Positions 21,801 to 29,916 of a DNA stretch of 34,494 nt are shown here, piece after piece. Numbering within the stretch: position 1 is the first letter of the stretch; every line of letters starts with the position of its first letter. Under the pieces are notes generated by a model. It saw only the letters and a program-made list of their open reading frames with translations. It had not been told where the DNA came from and did not search any database. The DNA is from a virus, in IMG/VR virus record IMGVR_UViG_3300046557_000859, positions 1 to 34,494 of that record; one strand, 5' to 3'. The translations under genes and the position numbers were made by a program.

Positions 21801-22526
21801 ATCAGCGAGTATTCCTCGGTCGCCAACAGCCTGCGCAAGTTCGACGAGAGCCTGCGCGCGGGCGGTTCGCCGCAAACGTCGCTGGCCGCGGCTCAGGCCG
21901 CCTTCCGCGCCGTCGCCGGCAAGACCGACGCCGCCAGCCTCGCCAAGCTGCAGGACGCCGGGCAGGCCCTGCTCGACGCCGGCAAGGCGGGGGCGCGGGA
22001 TCAGACCGAGCTTGCCCGGATCCAGGGGCAGGTCCGCGCGGCGGTGAAGGCCGGCGCCGCGGCGGCGGACGCCCAGGTGAACCTGGCGCAGTCGCAGCTC
22101 GACGCCTTGAACGCCCAGGTCTCCGGCCTGATCGAGGTCAACGCCAGCGTGCTCAGCGTCGCATCGGCGATCGGCGCGCTGCAGGCCGCCCTCGTCAGTC
22201 AGCAGCTGCTCAACGGTGGCGGTTCGGTCGCGAACGACAACGCCATCGGCGTGCCGCACTTCGCCACCGGCGGCGGCTTCCAGGTCGGCGGCCTGGGCGG
22301 CACGGACAGCAGGCTCGCGCAGCTCGCGGTTTCGCCCAGTGAATACGTCAACGTCAGCCACGGGGACAGCATGGGCGCCATGGCGAAGGGGATGGGCGTG
22401 CTGGGCCGTGCGGTCGCCGCCCAGGCCCGGCAGCTCGAAGACGTCGCCCGCTTCACGCGCAGTCAGCACGACCTTCTGATGCAGGTTACGCGCGGCGGAT
22501 CGGCTCTCGTCACGGTGGCCGCCTGA
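18804..22526 (+). CDS. tape measure protein (1240 aa)
   Basis: ATG 18804 follows AGGAGG with good spacing. The 1240 residues are mainly Ala/Gln/Lys-rich coiled coil (for example the long helical region at about 390-660). They include two hydrophobic parts: AALTGMGLIGVGVGAALVGT near residues 67-86 and GAQIGMTLGGPWGAVAGAIIGGLGSLLGG near 727-755. It sets tail length and may pass DNA across the inner membrane. It is the longest gene of the tail block and follows the two chaperone frames as usual. It ends with a soluble C-terminal part (ATGGGFQVGGLGGTDSRLAQLAVSPSEYVNV), common in phage tape measure proteins. It overlaps the next gene by one base. Confidence 0.95.
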   Translation: MADSKIGSLSVVLGLDSAQFETGLKRSAANANAGALNIGKGIKAGLKDVEANFRGAAGQAGTFGAALTGMGLIGVGVGAALVGTLAQVRSALAFGDEIGDTATKLAVTTDALQEYRYAVHSLGGEYTDADAALQSFAVSFGAAHAQLTKKAVKPFEALGLDAKSFATTEDALQAVIAKIAALKSSAEQAAIADKLGLTAMLPAIRAGVDEMDRLRAKAHEVGYVMDADLIAKAGEANDKFEDLQQIVGVQLHSAFVDLAPVLLSLTGLVADMAKGLRGVIDQLSIVENKSAAGLDARAQTVSKELLILKKAQLNGSGVSQLAIDNKVAELQAIENQRQQHKAAAAASAGVAAPSGTSLIPPHSSSGANKAAQVAEASAAAIESATKAELDARMSLTGDIERLAALKAGQVRQETAAANQRLQDDANAGKITQAAAAKAIALNNRTSVEKQILIAREKEADLAAKAASQEAELGGYRQQIASVQAQLAGTAQARAAIELQALADAQKIDRDQLKASLDKQFAADDITEAYRQEVIAAQASAQSAETEKAQHDARVAIAKEAVEREQNALELQIDLAQAQGALADTVIARRHAELRLLALQKAAEKKQLEAQAKDESLSVDERKKAQDRLDQLDVLYGAQAKVIERQNSLADAFREASHNVQDMADAFKSGDWLSLFDDLKQAINGLKAAFSSGGTAADKVSSVAGLVDGVGKAIGGKAGKALSWAAQGAQIGMTLGGPWGAVAGAIIGGLGSLLGGKPSNNGAIATINGKTVALSGNKRTSETSSAAESTGNAIVQGQELLKSLGLSLGTTIKSIDIGTRDLTHIFLSSGAELRSAVGDSKAAAETALRAVLDGATFVSDAQKQLVTSMEAAGAGFDDISAALQNYQAAQDIPKQIGDAILQIVDPKAYDQSQLKAAQEARRDSVKAALDAGYITADLFASVSAQLSKLEGLELDQVLAKYSDAIDSAAERQQAAADAVSKARDDLKAAYEGQVSTLKDTISEYSSVANSLRKFDESLRAGGSPQTSLAAAQAAFRAVAGKTDAASLAKLQDAGQALLDAGKAGARDQTELARIQGQVRAAVKAGAAAADAQVNLAQSQLDALNAQVSGLIEVNASVLSVASAIGALQAALVSQQLLNGGGSVANDNAIGVPHFATGGGFQVGGLGGTDSRLAQLAVSPSEYVNVSHGDSMGAMAKGMGVLGRAVAAQARQLEDVARFTRSQHDLLMQVTRGGSALVTVAA

Positions 22527-23713
22527 TGGACGTCATCCCGCCTCTGACCGCGGATCAACTCGCCGTCGGCGCGGCCTTCACGATCGATCCGACCATGCTT
22601 GTGTCGAGTTCGATCGCCGAGCCTAGCGTCGGCGAGGTCGTCTGGATCTCTGGGGCGACCTACGGCGAGGGCGACCAGGCTATCCTCGGCGCGCCCTCGG
22701 CGACCGTCACGCTTAGCATCGCCTCGCCGGGCGTCGTCACCTGGGCTTCGCATGGGATCCCTGAGGGGACGCCGACCATCCTGACCACGACCGGCGCCCT
22801 GCCGACGGGCCTGACCGCGGGCAGGATCTATTATGTGGTCAAGGCGCAGGCCGGCAGCTTCCAGCTCGCCGCCGAGCGCGGCGGTCGCCCGATTGTCACC
22901 ACGGGCTCGCAAAGCGGCGTCCACACGGCGACGGCGCACATTCACCGGACGTTCGAGAGCCTGCTGGCCGGAAACACAGGGCATCCGCCGGCGATCGACG
23001 ACGGAACGAACTGGATCGACGTCGGACCGACGAACCGCTGGGCCATGTTCGACGTTCTGCGCAACACCCAAAGTATCGGGCCATCTCCCGTGACCGTGGT
23101 GATCGCGCCGGGCCAGCGGGTCGACGCGATCGGCCTGGTGCAACTGGTCGCGGACGGGGGGACGATCGAGGTCATCCGCGGCGGCGTGGTGCGCTACAGC
23201 TACACCCGGCGGCTGGTGACCCGTCCGACCACGGGCTGGTATTCCTACTTCTTCGGCAAATTCCGGCAGATCGGAGAGGTGGGCCGCAAGGATCTTCCGC
23301 CGTTCACCGACGCCGAGATCCATATCACCCTTACCCGCGCCCAGGGCGACGTCCGCTGTGGCGGGGTGGTGATTGGTCAGCACGTCTATATCGGCGACGT
23401 CGGCTTTGGCGCTGAAGACGACGCGCTCAACTTCTCGACCATCGATCGCAAGTTCGATGGCTCAAGCGAACTTGTCCGTCGCCGGTCCGTGCCGAAGACC
23501 AGCCAGACGCTGCGGGCGCCCAAGAAGATCCTGCCGGCCGTTCGCCGGTTGCGAAATGATCTCAACGCAGTCCCGGCGCTCTGGATGGCGATCGACGACG
23601 TGGATGACCCGTATTTCGAGGCCTTCCTGATCCTCGGCATCTACAAGGTCTGGCGCAACACCGCCGACCTCGACACCCACTTCCAGCAGCAGCTGGATCT
23701 CGAAGAGGTCTGA
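22526..23713 (+). CDS. tail protein, probable distal tail/tip component (395 aa)
   Basis: The ATG at 22526 overlaps the tape measure stop by one base. The protein is beta-rich, with an inserted Ig-like or ubiquitin-like domain at about residues 40-140 (VTLSIASPGVVTWASHGIPEGTPTIL to FQLAAERGG), which is common in phage tip proteins. The later parts contain TNRWAMFDVLRNTQS and a region with KFRQIGEVGRKDLPPF. Its place directly after the tape measure is where distal tail and hub proteins are encoded. I cannot assign it to a named family with certainty. Confidence 0.7.
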   Translation: MDVIPPLTADQLAVGAAFTIDPTMLVSSSIAEPSVGEVVWISGATYGEGDQAILGAPSATVTLSIASPGVVTWASHGIPEGTPTILTTTGALPTGLTAGRIYYVVKAQAGSFQLAAERGGRPIVTTGSQSGVHTATAHIHRTFESLLAGNTGHPPAIDDGTNWIDVGPTNRWAMFDVLRNTQSIGPSPVTVVIAPGQRVDAIGLVQLVADGGTIEVIRGGVVRYSYTRRLVTRPTTGWYSYFFGKFRQIGEVGRKDLPPFTDAEIHITLTRAQGDVRCGGVVIGQHVYIGDVGFGAEDDALNFSTIDRKFDGSSELVRRRSVPKTSQTLRAPKKILPAVRRLRNDLNAVPALWMAIDDVDDPYFEAFLILGIYKVWRNTADLDTHFQQQLDLEEV

Positions 23714-23716
23714 GCC

Positions 23717-24268
23717 TTGACCACGATTCCAAGCATCTCGCCTCTTCCGACGCCGGTTCCGACGACCGAGGATCCGGATGATTTCGACGCGCGCGGTGAC
23801 GCTTTCCTGAGCGCCCTGCCGGACATGGTCGACGAACAGAACGCGTCGATCGGTGCGACGAATATCGTTGCCGGTGAAGTCGCCTCTAACGCTGCCGCGA
23901 CTGCCGCCAACGCAGCCGCCGCCGCGACCTCGGCCGCCGCAGCGGTCGGCGCTCTGTCCTATGTGGCGACCAGCTCGTCGAGCTTCTCGGCGGCGCCTGG
24001 CTCGAAGGCGTTCCTGCTCAATGAGACCGGCCGGGCCTTCGCGCCCGGGGGTGGCCAGGCCGTGGCGGCGGTGCGCAAGGGCGACCTGAACATGCGGCTG
24101 TACGGGGTCACGACAAGCTACGCCTCGAACACCCTGACGGTGAACGTCACCTCCGTGACCGCGCCTGGCGGCCCCTTCACCGACTGGATCATCTTCGATG
24201 GCGTGTTCGAGACGACGCCGCCGGCGCAGTCCACCGCCCTCGCCATCGCCTTCGCCGTCGCTCTCTAA
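23717..24268 (+). CDS. tail-tip or fibre protein (183 aa)
   Basis: The TTG at 23717 is three bases after the previous stop; no ATG near it fits. The protein has a Pro/Thr N-terminus, an Ala-rich helix (about residues 47-78, ATNIVAGEVASNAAATAANAAAAATSAAA in two parts) resembling the coiled coil of trimeric fibres, and a beta-rich C-terminus. This shape suggests a fibre or connector between tip and adhesin. It is followed by several small tail genes. Function is inferred from place and composition. Confidence 0.6.
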   Translation: MTTIPSISPLPTPVPTTEDPDDFDARGDAFLSALPDMVDEQNASIGATNIVAGEVASNAAATAANAAAAATSAAAAVGALSYVATSSSSFSAAPGSKAFLLNETGRAFAPGGGQAVAAVRKGDLNMRLYGVTTSYASNTLTVNVTSVTAPGGPFTDWIIFDGVFETTPPAQSTALAIAFAVAL

Positions 24269-24280
24269 GAGGCTCAACGC

Positions 24281-24688
24281 ATGACCACGTCCAATTCCAT
24301 CGTCACGCCGCAGACGCCGAGGGCGGCGAATGTGGCGCTCTCGACCACGGCGAACACCAACTACACGGCGCCGACGAACACCACCCAGCTCCTGACGGCC
24401 GGCGCGAGCGGCGGTCGCCTGACCAAGCTCAAGGCGGTCCCTTGCGCCACCGTCACGGCGACCCAGCTGCAGCTGTTCCGCTCGACCGATGGCGGGACCA
24501 CAAAGCGGTTCGTGAACTCGGCCCTGATGGCCGCCTACACCATGGCCCAAACCACCCAGGCCCCGCAGACCGACTTCGGCTTCTCCGACGCCTATCCGCT
24601 GATCCTGGCGCCGAACGAACAGCTGTTCATGGCTGTCGGCGTCGGCGGCGTGCAGATCAACGCCGAAGTCGAGTGGGCGGACTACTGA
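24281..24688 (+). CDS. small beta-rich tail protein (135 aa)
   Basis: The protein is rich in Thr/Ala and beta-strand forming sequence (MTTSNSIVTPQTPRAANVAL, then TATQLQLFRSTDGGTTKRFV). It ends in VGVGGVQINAEVEWADY, which fits a compact jelly-roll-like tail component. No named family is recognised. It lies between the fibre-like protein and the glycine-rich protein and is two bases from the latter, so it belongs to the same transcription and assembly unit. It may be an adaptor or receptor-binding piece. Confidence 0.55.
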   Translation: MTTSNSIVTPQTPRAANVALSTTANTNYTAPTNTTQLLTAGASGGRLTKLKAVPCATVTATQLQLFRSTDGGTTKRFVNSALMAAYTMAQTTQAPQTDFGFSDAYPLILAPNEQLFMAVGVGGVQINAEVEWADY

Positions 24689-24689
24689 G

Positions 24690-25394
24690 ATGGACGCCAA
24701 TGGCCGGTTGCGCGGGCTGCTGGGGCAGTCGATGGGCGGCTCCAAGACGCGGCCGCCGTGGGCGCGCGCAAGGCGCCTGACGTCCGCCTCGGCGGCCTAC
24801 ACGCCTGGCGTCACCGGCGTCGCGCTGGTTTTCGCGGTTGGCGGCGCGGCCGGCGGGGTGACCAGCGCCGGCGACGCCGGTGTCGGCGGTGACGGCGGCG
24901 ACGCCTTCTTCGCCGCCGTGCCGGTGAACCCGAACACGACATTCCAGGTCGCTGTCGCACAGGGTGTCACGGCAAGCACCGATGGTCAGGACACTGTCGT
25001 GAGGGTGGCGGGCCGCACGATGATCGCGCCGGGCGGCAAGTCCGCCGGCGCGCGTGGTCCGGGGCCATCTGGAGGTGATCTCCACCGCCGGGGCGGCCGG
25101 GGCGGTCTTAACGGCTTTCCGGGTGATCCGGGCGCCTTCGGCGGCCTCGGCGGTGCGGCCGGTTCGGCCGGCGGGGGAGGCGGAGGGCCAGCCGGCTTCT
25201 CTGATATGTCGCTTGGCGACCTTCTCGACCTCCTGGGTCTCGGCAATGGCGGCAATGGCGGCAATGGCGCCGGCAGCGGCGGGGCGGGCGGCTTGGGCGC
25301 GGGCGGCGGCGGCGGCGGTGAAGCGACGGCGATCGGCGGCGCGGGCGGCGGCGGCGTCGTCTTGATCCTGGTGATCGAAGGTGTTTCCCTGTGA
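24690..25394 (+). CDS. glycine-rich tail adhesin-like protein (234 aa)
   Basis: The C-terminal half (about residues 108-225) is dominated by GG-rich runs such as GGNGGNGAGSGGAGGLGAG and GGGGGG. It closes with GGAGGGGVVLILVIEG. This resembles the polyglycine-II sandwich of the phage S16 gp38 tail-fibre adhesin, in which Gly helices pack and the loops between them bind receptor. The N-terminus (TPGVTGVALVFAVGGAAGG) also resembles glycine-rich domain tail proteins. It lies in the tail fibre block, before the large enzyme-bearing protein. It may set host range together with that protein. Alternative: a generic low-complexity virion protein. Confidence 0.65.
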   Translation: MDANGRLRGLLGQSMGGSKTRPPWARARRLTSASAAYTPGVTGVALVFAVGGAAGGVTSAGDAGVGGDGGDAFFAAVPVNPNTTFQVAVAQGVTASTDGQDTVVRVAGRTMIAPGGKSAGARGPGPSGGDLHRRGGRGGLNGFPGDPGAFGGLGGAAGSAGGGGGGPAGFSDMSLGDLLDLLGLGNGGNGGNGAGSGGAGGLGAGGGGGGEATAIGGAGGGGVVLILVIEGVSL

Positions 25395-25816
25395 CCTACT
25401 ATCAGCGGCTCCACGTCTCGGACCAAACGCCCATCGGCGATCCTGGACCGCTTCCGGCGGAGCTGGACGGCCTGGCCCCGGAGAGCCTGGTGGATCTTTC
25501 GTGGGTCGACTCGGCGCTTGGCTATGCCGGGCAAGGGTTTGTGGTCGCCCCTGACCCGCCGCCTGGTCCGCCGCCTGTGCCCGACAGCGTCAGCATCATG
25601 CGCGCCCAGCTCGTCCTAGACGCGGCCGGGCAGCTCGACGCGGTTGACGCCTATATGGCCGACCCGGCGACGCCGCGCGCGCACAAGATCATCTACGCCA
25701 AGACCGACAAGATCTGGCGCGACAGCGAAGTGCTCGCCGTCATCGCCGCCGTCCTTGGCTACGACGACGACCAGCTCGACGACCTCTTCCGCGCGGCCGA
25801 CGCCCTCACGCTTTAG
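25391..25816 (+). CDS. tail protein, possible fibre-assembly factor (141 aa)
   Basis: The GTG at 25391 overlaps the glycine-rich gene stop by four bases. The protein has an N-terminal extended region with a Pro-rich stretch (VAPDPPPGPPPVPDSV), followed by a helical C-terminal part (SIMRAQLVLDAAGQLDAVDAYMADPAT and SEVLAVIAAVLGYDDDQLDDLFRAADAL). This order, N-terminal beta then short helical tail, is seen in small fibre-assembly or chaperone proteins of phages. Translation is coupled to the adhesin-like gene, which suggests it helps fold or attach that protein. Confidence 0.5.
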   Translation: MTYYQRLHVSDQTPIGDPGPLPAELDGLAPESLVDLSWVDSALGYAGQGFVVAPDPPPGPPPVPDSVSIMRAQLVLDAAGQLDAVDAYMADPATPRAHKIIYAKTDKIWRDSEVLAVIAAVLGYDDDQLDDLFRAADALTL

Positions 25817-25827
25817 CGCCCGCGCTC

Positions 25828-25842
25828 GCGAACCCGGTTCGC
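25828..25842. repeat. dispersed palindrome copy (GCGAACCCGGTTCGC)
   Basis: Exact copy in the intergenic gap, 12 bases after the stop at 25816. As at 15755, it is extended to CGCGAACCCGGTTCGCG. Confidence 0.95.
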
Positions 25843-25894
25843 GAAATCCGACACCTCGAACCCTTCCGCCCACCTTCACAGTCAGGAGGCCGCG

Positions 25895-26230
25895 ATGGCC
25901 TATTCCCGAAACACATCGGGCACGACAGCCGACGGCATGCTCGACGCCCTGACGGCGATGACCGCCCAGGCGACGCCCAAGGGCTATGTTCAGATCACCA
26001 ACCTGACGGCGGCCGTCGGCCTGGGGACCATCCCCACGGGCGCGCGCTATGCGGTGATCCAGCCAGAAGGCCAGCAGGTGCGGTGGCGCGACGACGGGAG
26101 CAGCCCCGCCGCGGGTGTCGGGATGCAAATCCCGCTCGGCAAGGAACTGCTCTACGACGGCGACCTGACGGCGCTGAAGTTCATCCAAGATGCCGCGACG
26201 GCCAAGCTCAACGTGGTCTTCTATGCCTAG
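25895..26230 (+). CDS. small virion-associated protein (111 aa)
   Basis: ATG 25895 follows AGGAGG. The 111 residues have a Thr/Gly-rich N-terminus and a beta-sandwich-like body (TPKGYVQITNLTAAVGLGTIPTGARYAVIQPEGQQVRWRDDG and DLTALKFIQDAATAKLNVVFYA). Proteins of this shape are often found just before tail-fibre genes in GC-rich siphophages, where they remain unassigned. Its stop overlaps the start of the large tail protein by eight bases. Confidence 0.55.
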   Translation: MAYSRNTSGTTADGMLDALTAMTAQATPKGYVQITNLTAAVGLGTIPTGARYAVIQPEGQQVRWRDDGSSPAAGVGMQIPLGKELLYDGDLTALKFIQDAATAKLNVVFYA

Positions 26231-29200
26231 GACCATTGACCTGGGACAGGGCCTCACCCTGCGGCGCAGCATGCCGGCGGTCGGCGGAACGGCGGTCAGC
26301 ACAGCGCCGGCGCCGGACACGACGCCGAACGCGTTCGACTTCGTCAACGTGTCGAACGCGGCGCTGAACACCGACTTTACCTACAGCTTCACCCTGGCCG
26401 GCGTCGATGCGCCCTGCACGGTGACGGCGACCGGCGCGGCTCAGGTCAGCATCAACGGCGGGGCCTACAGTCAATCGCCGGGCGCCGCCGTTTTGGGCGA
26501 CACCATCGCGGTAAAGCTGCACTCGTCGTCGAGCTTCGGCACGCCGGTTTCGGGGACCTTCACGGTCGGCACGGTCACCGACAGCATTACGGTGACGACG
26601 CTGGCGTCGGACACTACGCCGAACGCCTTCGACTTCGTCGACGTCACCGGCGCGGCGCTGGACAGCGACTTTACCTACAGCTTCACGCTTGCCGGCGTGA
26701 ACGCCCCGTGCGCGGTCACGGCGACCGGCGCGGTGCAGGTCAACATCAATGGCGGCGCCTACAGCCAGGCGCCCGGCAACGCCGTGGTCGGCAACACGAT
26801 CGGCGTGAAGATCCACTCGTCGGCCAGCAATTCGACGCCGATCAGCGGTTCGTTCACCGTGGGAACGGTCACCGACAGCGTGACGGTGACGACGGTGGCT
26901 GCGCCGGTCGTTCTCAACACGCTGAAGATCAGCGCCAACAGCTTCACCACGACCACTGCGTCGGGAGCCACGATCGGCAACATCACCGGCAAAACCGTCG
27001 GATCGACGCTGACGATCAGTCCGAACGACGGCCGTGTGACCTTCAACGGTGCGCAAGATCAGCTGATCGTGGGCCTTTCGGCATCGTCGCCCAGTCTGAC
27101 GTTCTATACCGTTACGGAGACTGCCGCCGACTTGGTCACATCGAAATCGACCGACTTCGGCCTGTCGTGCGCTGACGGTGCGGTGACCTATTCCCTGCGC
27201 GAGACGTGGGCGAACGGCGTCCCCGACTGGTGGACCCCCACCAACACCGGCGCGAAGTGGATGAACGCCGAGGCGACCAATGAGGACCAGACGGCCCTCT
27301 ATGGCTACCCGGCCGTCGGTCGGTGTCAGCCGTGGGAGTGGCAGCTCTGGTTGGATCCGACCTTCCACGGCGTGAACCCCTACTCGGTCGACAACGGCGA
27401 CCTGATCATCACCTGCATGGATTTGACCGGGAAGACCGGCGCCAAGTTCAACAGCCCTTGGAACCCGACTGACGGCTACACGGGCAACCTCGCTCCGATG
27501 GTCGCCTACAACACGCCGTATCAATTCGGCACGGGCGTGGTCAGCAGCGAACATATCTGCACGCAGGTTGAAGGAACCTGGGAAGCGAACATCGCCTTCC
27601 CGGCCATCAAGGATGGGGCCGGCAACTTCCTGCCCGGCGTGAAGTGCGCATTTTGGCTCTACGACCAGGCCACCGCGAAAGAAGTCGATATCGTCGAGTG
27701 GCTATCGGACCATCCCTATGAGCTGCTGATGAACCAGCTGATCGGGGGAAGTCAGGTCGGCAGCAATGTGAGCGGCTCGACGACCGGCGCGGTGACGATG
27801 TCGGGCGGGTACGACCCGACGGCGATGAACAACTACAAGCTGGTCAAGACCTCCACCCAGCTCATTTGGTACGTCAACGGTGCCGAAAAGCGCCGCGTGA
27901 CGAACGCGCTCGGCAGCACGCCGCTGTATGTCTACAGCGACTTTTCGCTGAAGACGCACTGGGACGCTGGGGACGGCACGAAGGACCGCACACAACCGCC
28001 GCCCGAGGTCATCGGCAAGGAGATGCGGATCGGGGATATCCTCATCCGGCCGCTCATGGCGGACACGGTTCCCGACGCTTTTGCCTTCACCGACGTGACG
28101 AGCGCGGTGGCTGGATCGACGCAGACCTCCACAATCACGGTCTCGGGCATCGACGGCCCCTCAGCGATCTCGATCTCGGGTGGAGATTACAAGATCAACT
28201 CCGGGGCCTACACGACCACCTCGGGGACCGTGGTCAATGGCGACGCGGTGACTGTGCGTACCACGGCGTCGGCGGTCGGGGGAGCGGTGGTCGAGGCCAC
28301 CCTGGCCATCGGCGGCGTGTCCGACACCTTCAGCGTCACGACCTCGAGCGTGGGCTTTCGCCAACCCATCGGGGTTCGCACGGGCCTCAATTCGCGTGAA
28401 GACGCCCTGGGCTCCGGCTCTCGCAGCCTGATGACGTCTATGCAGCTTCACCCCGTCAAGGCGGCGACCGACTGGCAGTTGACGTGGCTCAACGGCCACA
28501 TCAACGGCGGCGGTGATTTCGTATGGACGGGCGTCGGAGACGCCACGGTCGAGGCCTCGATCTGGGACCGGAACGCCGGGATCTTCGAGCGCCTGACCTT
28601 TGGGGGTGCGAACCTCGGCGCCGTCACCGATGGCCTGTTCATCTCGACGGACAAGCACAACTTCAGCGCCATCACGCCGCCGACGATCGCGACCAATCCG
28701 GAGCTGCTGTGGAAGGACCAACCGCTCCTGGTGCGATATCGGTGGAGTTGGGACGGGGCGATCTTCCCGGCTCACATCCCGCTTGCAGGCACGCTCAACC
28801 CGACCGGAGCCAGCGAAGGTGCGCTGGTTTCCCCCACTGCCCAGGGCACGACCAACATGGTCATGAGCGGAACGCTGACGACCACTGACAACGTTGCCGG
28901 CTGGCAGCCGATGCCGGTCGTCACCCTGACCGGCACGGTGAGTACGCCGCACGTCGCGGTCATGCACATCGGCGACAGCATCGGCAACGATGGCGCCAAC
29001 GAAACGGCCGGCAAACATGTCGGCTGGTCCGCCAAGGGCGCGGTCCTGGCGCGCGTACCGGTAGTCCCTTGGAACTCCAGCGGCGGATCGCTCAACGGCT
29101 TGGTCGCCGCGACGGCGAATAACCGCAACCGCCTGATCCAGAAGCTCGATCAAGCGCAGCTGGAAGGCTACACCCACGTCCTCGACAGCCTCGGAACGAA

Positions 29201-29903
29201 CGACTGGCCAAACAATACGACGGCCGCCCAGATGCGGACCTACTGCCAGACGCTGCAGGGCCTCGTCGAAGCGCGTGGGATGAAATACGCGCGGACGACG
29301 CTTCCGCCGCGGACCAACGCCGGCAACACGGCACCGGCGAACACCGCGGCCGGCACCGAGCGCCAGGCGTTCCATGCCGCGCTGCGCGCTGATCATGCGG
29401 CGGGGACCGGCCCGGGGGCGATCCTATTCGATCTGGCGCAAGATCTTGAGGCCGGACACCTGGCCGCCCCGACCGGGCTTTGGGCCAACGACCTCTACGA
29501 CATCTTGTCGGCCGCCTTCGTCATCACCAGCGGCGGGTCTGGATATATCTCCAGCGAACTTTTGGAACTGCCCTACGACATCATCGGCCAGGTCGTGCAA
29601 ACGGGCGGGGTTGTAACTGCATTGACCTCCCTGCGCGGCTTCATGTTCTCGCCGCACGACGTGCCGGGTCCGCTGACCGGGCTGACGCCGATTTCCAGTG
29701 TTGGATCCGGCCTCAATCCCGGTCTGGGAACCGGCCTGGTGCTCAACATCTCTCTGCCAACCGGAAACTCGTCGTGCAATGACACCGACGGGGTCCACAT
29801 GCTCGGCAACGGCCACGGCATGGTCGCCCGGCGCTTCGCCGCGTTCTTGCGGACGCTGACGCCTCCGACCGGGAAGAACGGTAGCGGGCTCTGGACTTGG
29901 TAG
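26223..29903 (+). CDS. large tail protein with GH16-type glycanase and C-terminal SGNH esterase (1226 aa)
   Basis: ATG 26223 overlaps the previous stop. Two Ig-like beta repeats of about 98 residues lie at 32-129 and 130-226, and a more diverged one at 614-705. Between them, about 325-612 resembles GH16 beta-glucanase/lectin folds, with the catalytic signature EVDIVE at 487-492 (E487 nucleophile, E492 acid/base by family knowledge). The C-terminal part (about 908-1225) has SGNH/GDSL blocks: GDSIG with S919, GTND at 991-994 and DGVH at 1189-1192, giving an Asp-His pair. SGNH enzymes often remove acetyl groups from polysaccharide. The protein probably degrades and de-acetylates a surface glycan during adsorption. 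Substrate is unknown. Confidence 0.82.
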   Translation: MPRTIDLGQGLTLRRSMPAVGGTAVSTAPAPDTTPNAFDFVNVSNAALNTDFTYSFTLAGVDAPCTVTATGAAQVSINGGAYSQSPGAAVLGDTIAVKLHSSSSFGTPVSGTFTVGTVTDSITVTTLASDTTPNAFDFVDVTGAALDSDFTYSFTLAGVNAPCAVTATGAVQVNINGGAYSQAPGNAVVGNTIGVKIHSSASNSTPISGSFTVGTVTDSVTVTTVAAPVVLNTLKISANSFTTTTASGATIGNITGKTVGSTLTISPNDGRVTFNGAQDQLIVGLSASSPSLTFYTVTETAADLVTSKSTDFGLSCADGAVTYSLRETWANGVPDWWTPTNTGAKWMNAEATNEDQTALYGYPAVGRCQPWEWQLWLDPTFHGVNPYSVDNGDLIITCMDLTGKTGAKFNSPWNPTDGYTGNLAPMVAYNTPYQFGTGVVSSEHICTQVEGTWEANIAFPAIKDGAGNFLPGVKCAFWLYDQATAKEVDIVEWLSDHPYELLMNQLIGGSQVGSNVSGSTTGAVTMSGGYDPTAMNNYKLVKTSTQLIWYVNGAEKRRVTNALGSTPLYVYSDFSLKTHWDAGDGTKDRTQPPPEVIGKEMRIGDILIRPLMADTVPDAFAFTDVTSAVAGSTQTSTITVSGIDGPSAISISGGDYKINSGAYTTTSGTVVNGDAVTVRTTASAVGGAVVEATLAIGGVSDTFSVTTSSVGFRQPIGVRTGLNSREDALGSGSRSLMTSMQLHPVKAATDWQLTWLNGHINGGGDFVWTGVGDATVEASIWDRNAGIFERLTFGGANLGAVTDGLFISTDKHNFSAITPPTIATNPELLWKDQPLLVRYRWSWDGAIFPAHIPLAGTLNPTGASEGALVSPTAQGTTNMVMSGTLTTTDNVAGWQPMPVVTLTGTVSTPHVAVMHIGDSIGNDGANETAGKHVGWSAKGAVLARVPVVPWNSSGGSLNGLVAATANNRNRLIQKLDQAQLEGYTHVLDSLGTNDWPNNTTAAQMRTYCQTLQGLVEARGMKYARTTLPPRTNAGNTAPANTAAGTERQAFHAALRADHAAGTGPGAILFDLAQDLEAGHLAAPTGLWANDLYDILSAAFVITSGGSGYISSELLELPYDIIGQVVQTGGVVTALTSLRGFMFSPHDVPGPLTGLTPISSVGSGLNPGLGTGLVLNISLPTGNSSCNDTDGVHMLGNGHGMVARRFAAFLRTLTPPTGKNGSGLWTW

Positions 29904-29916
29904 CCCTCGCGCCGCG

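Noticed and set aside
20580-22469. A 629-codon minus-strand frame opposite the tape measure gene
   Set aside because: The plus strand has the coherent tape measure protein. The antisense frame is rich in Arg and Gly with no domain.
28161-29396. A 411-codon minus-strand frame opposite the large tail protein
   Set aside because: The plus strand shows the SGNH motifs in this region; the antisense frame has no recognisable domain.
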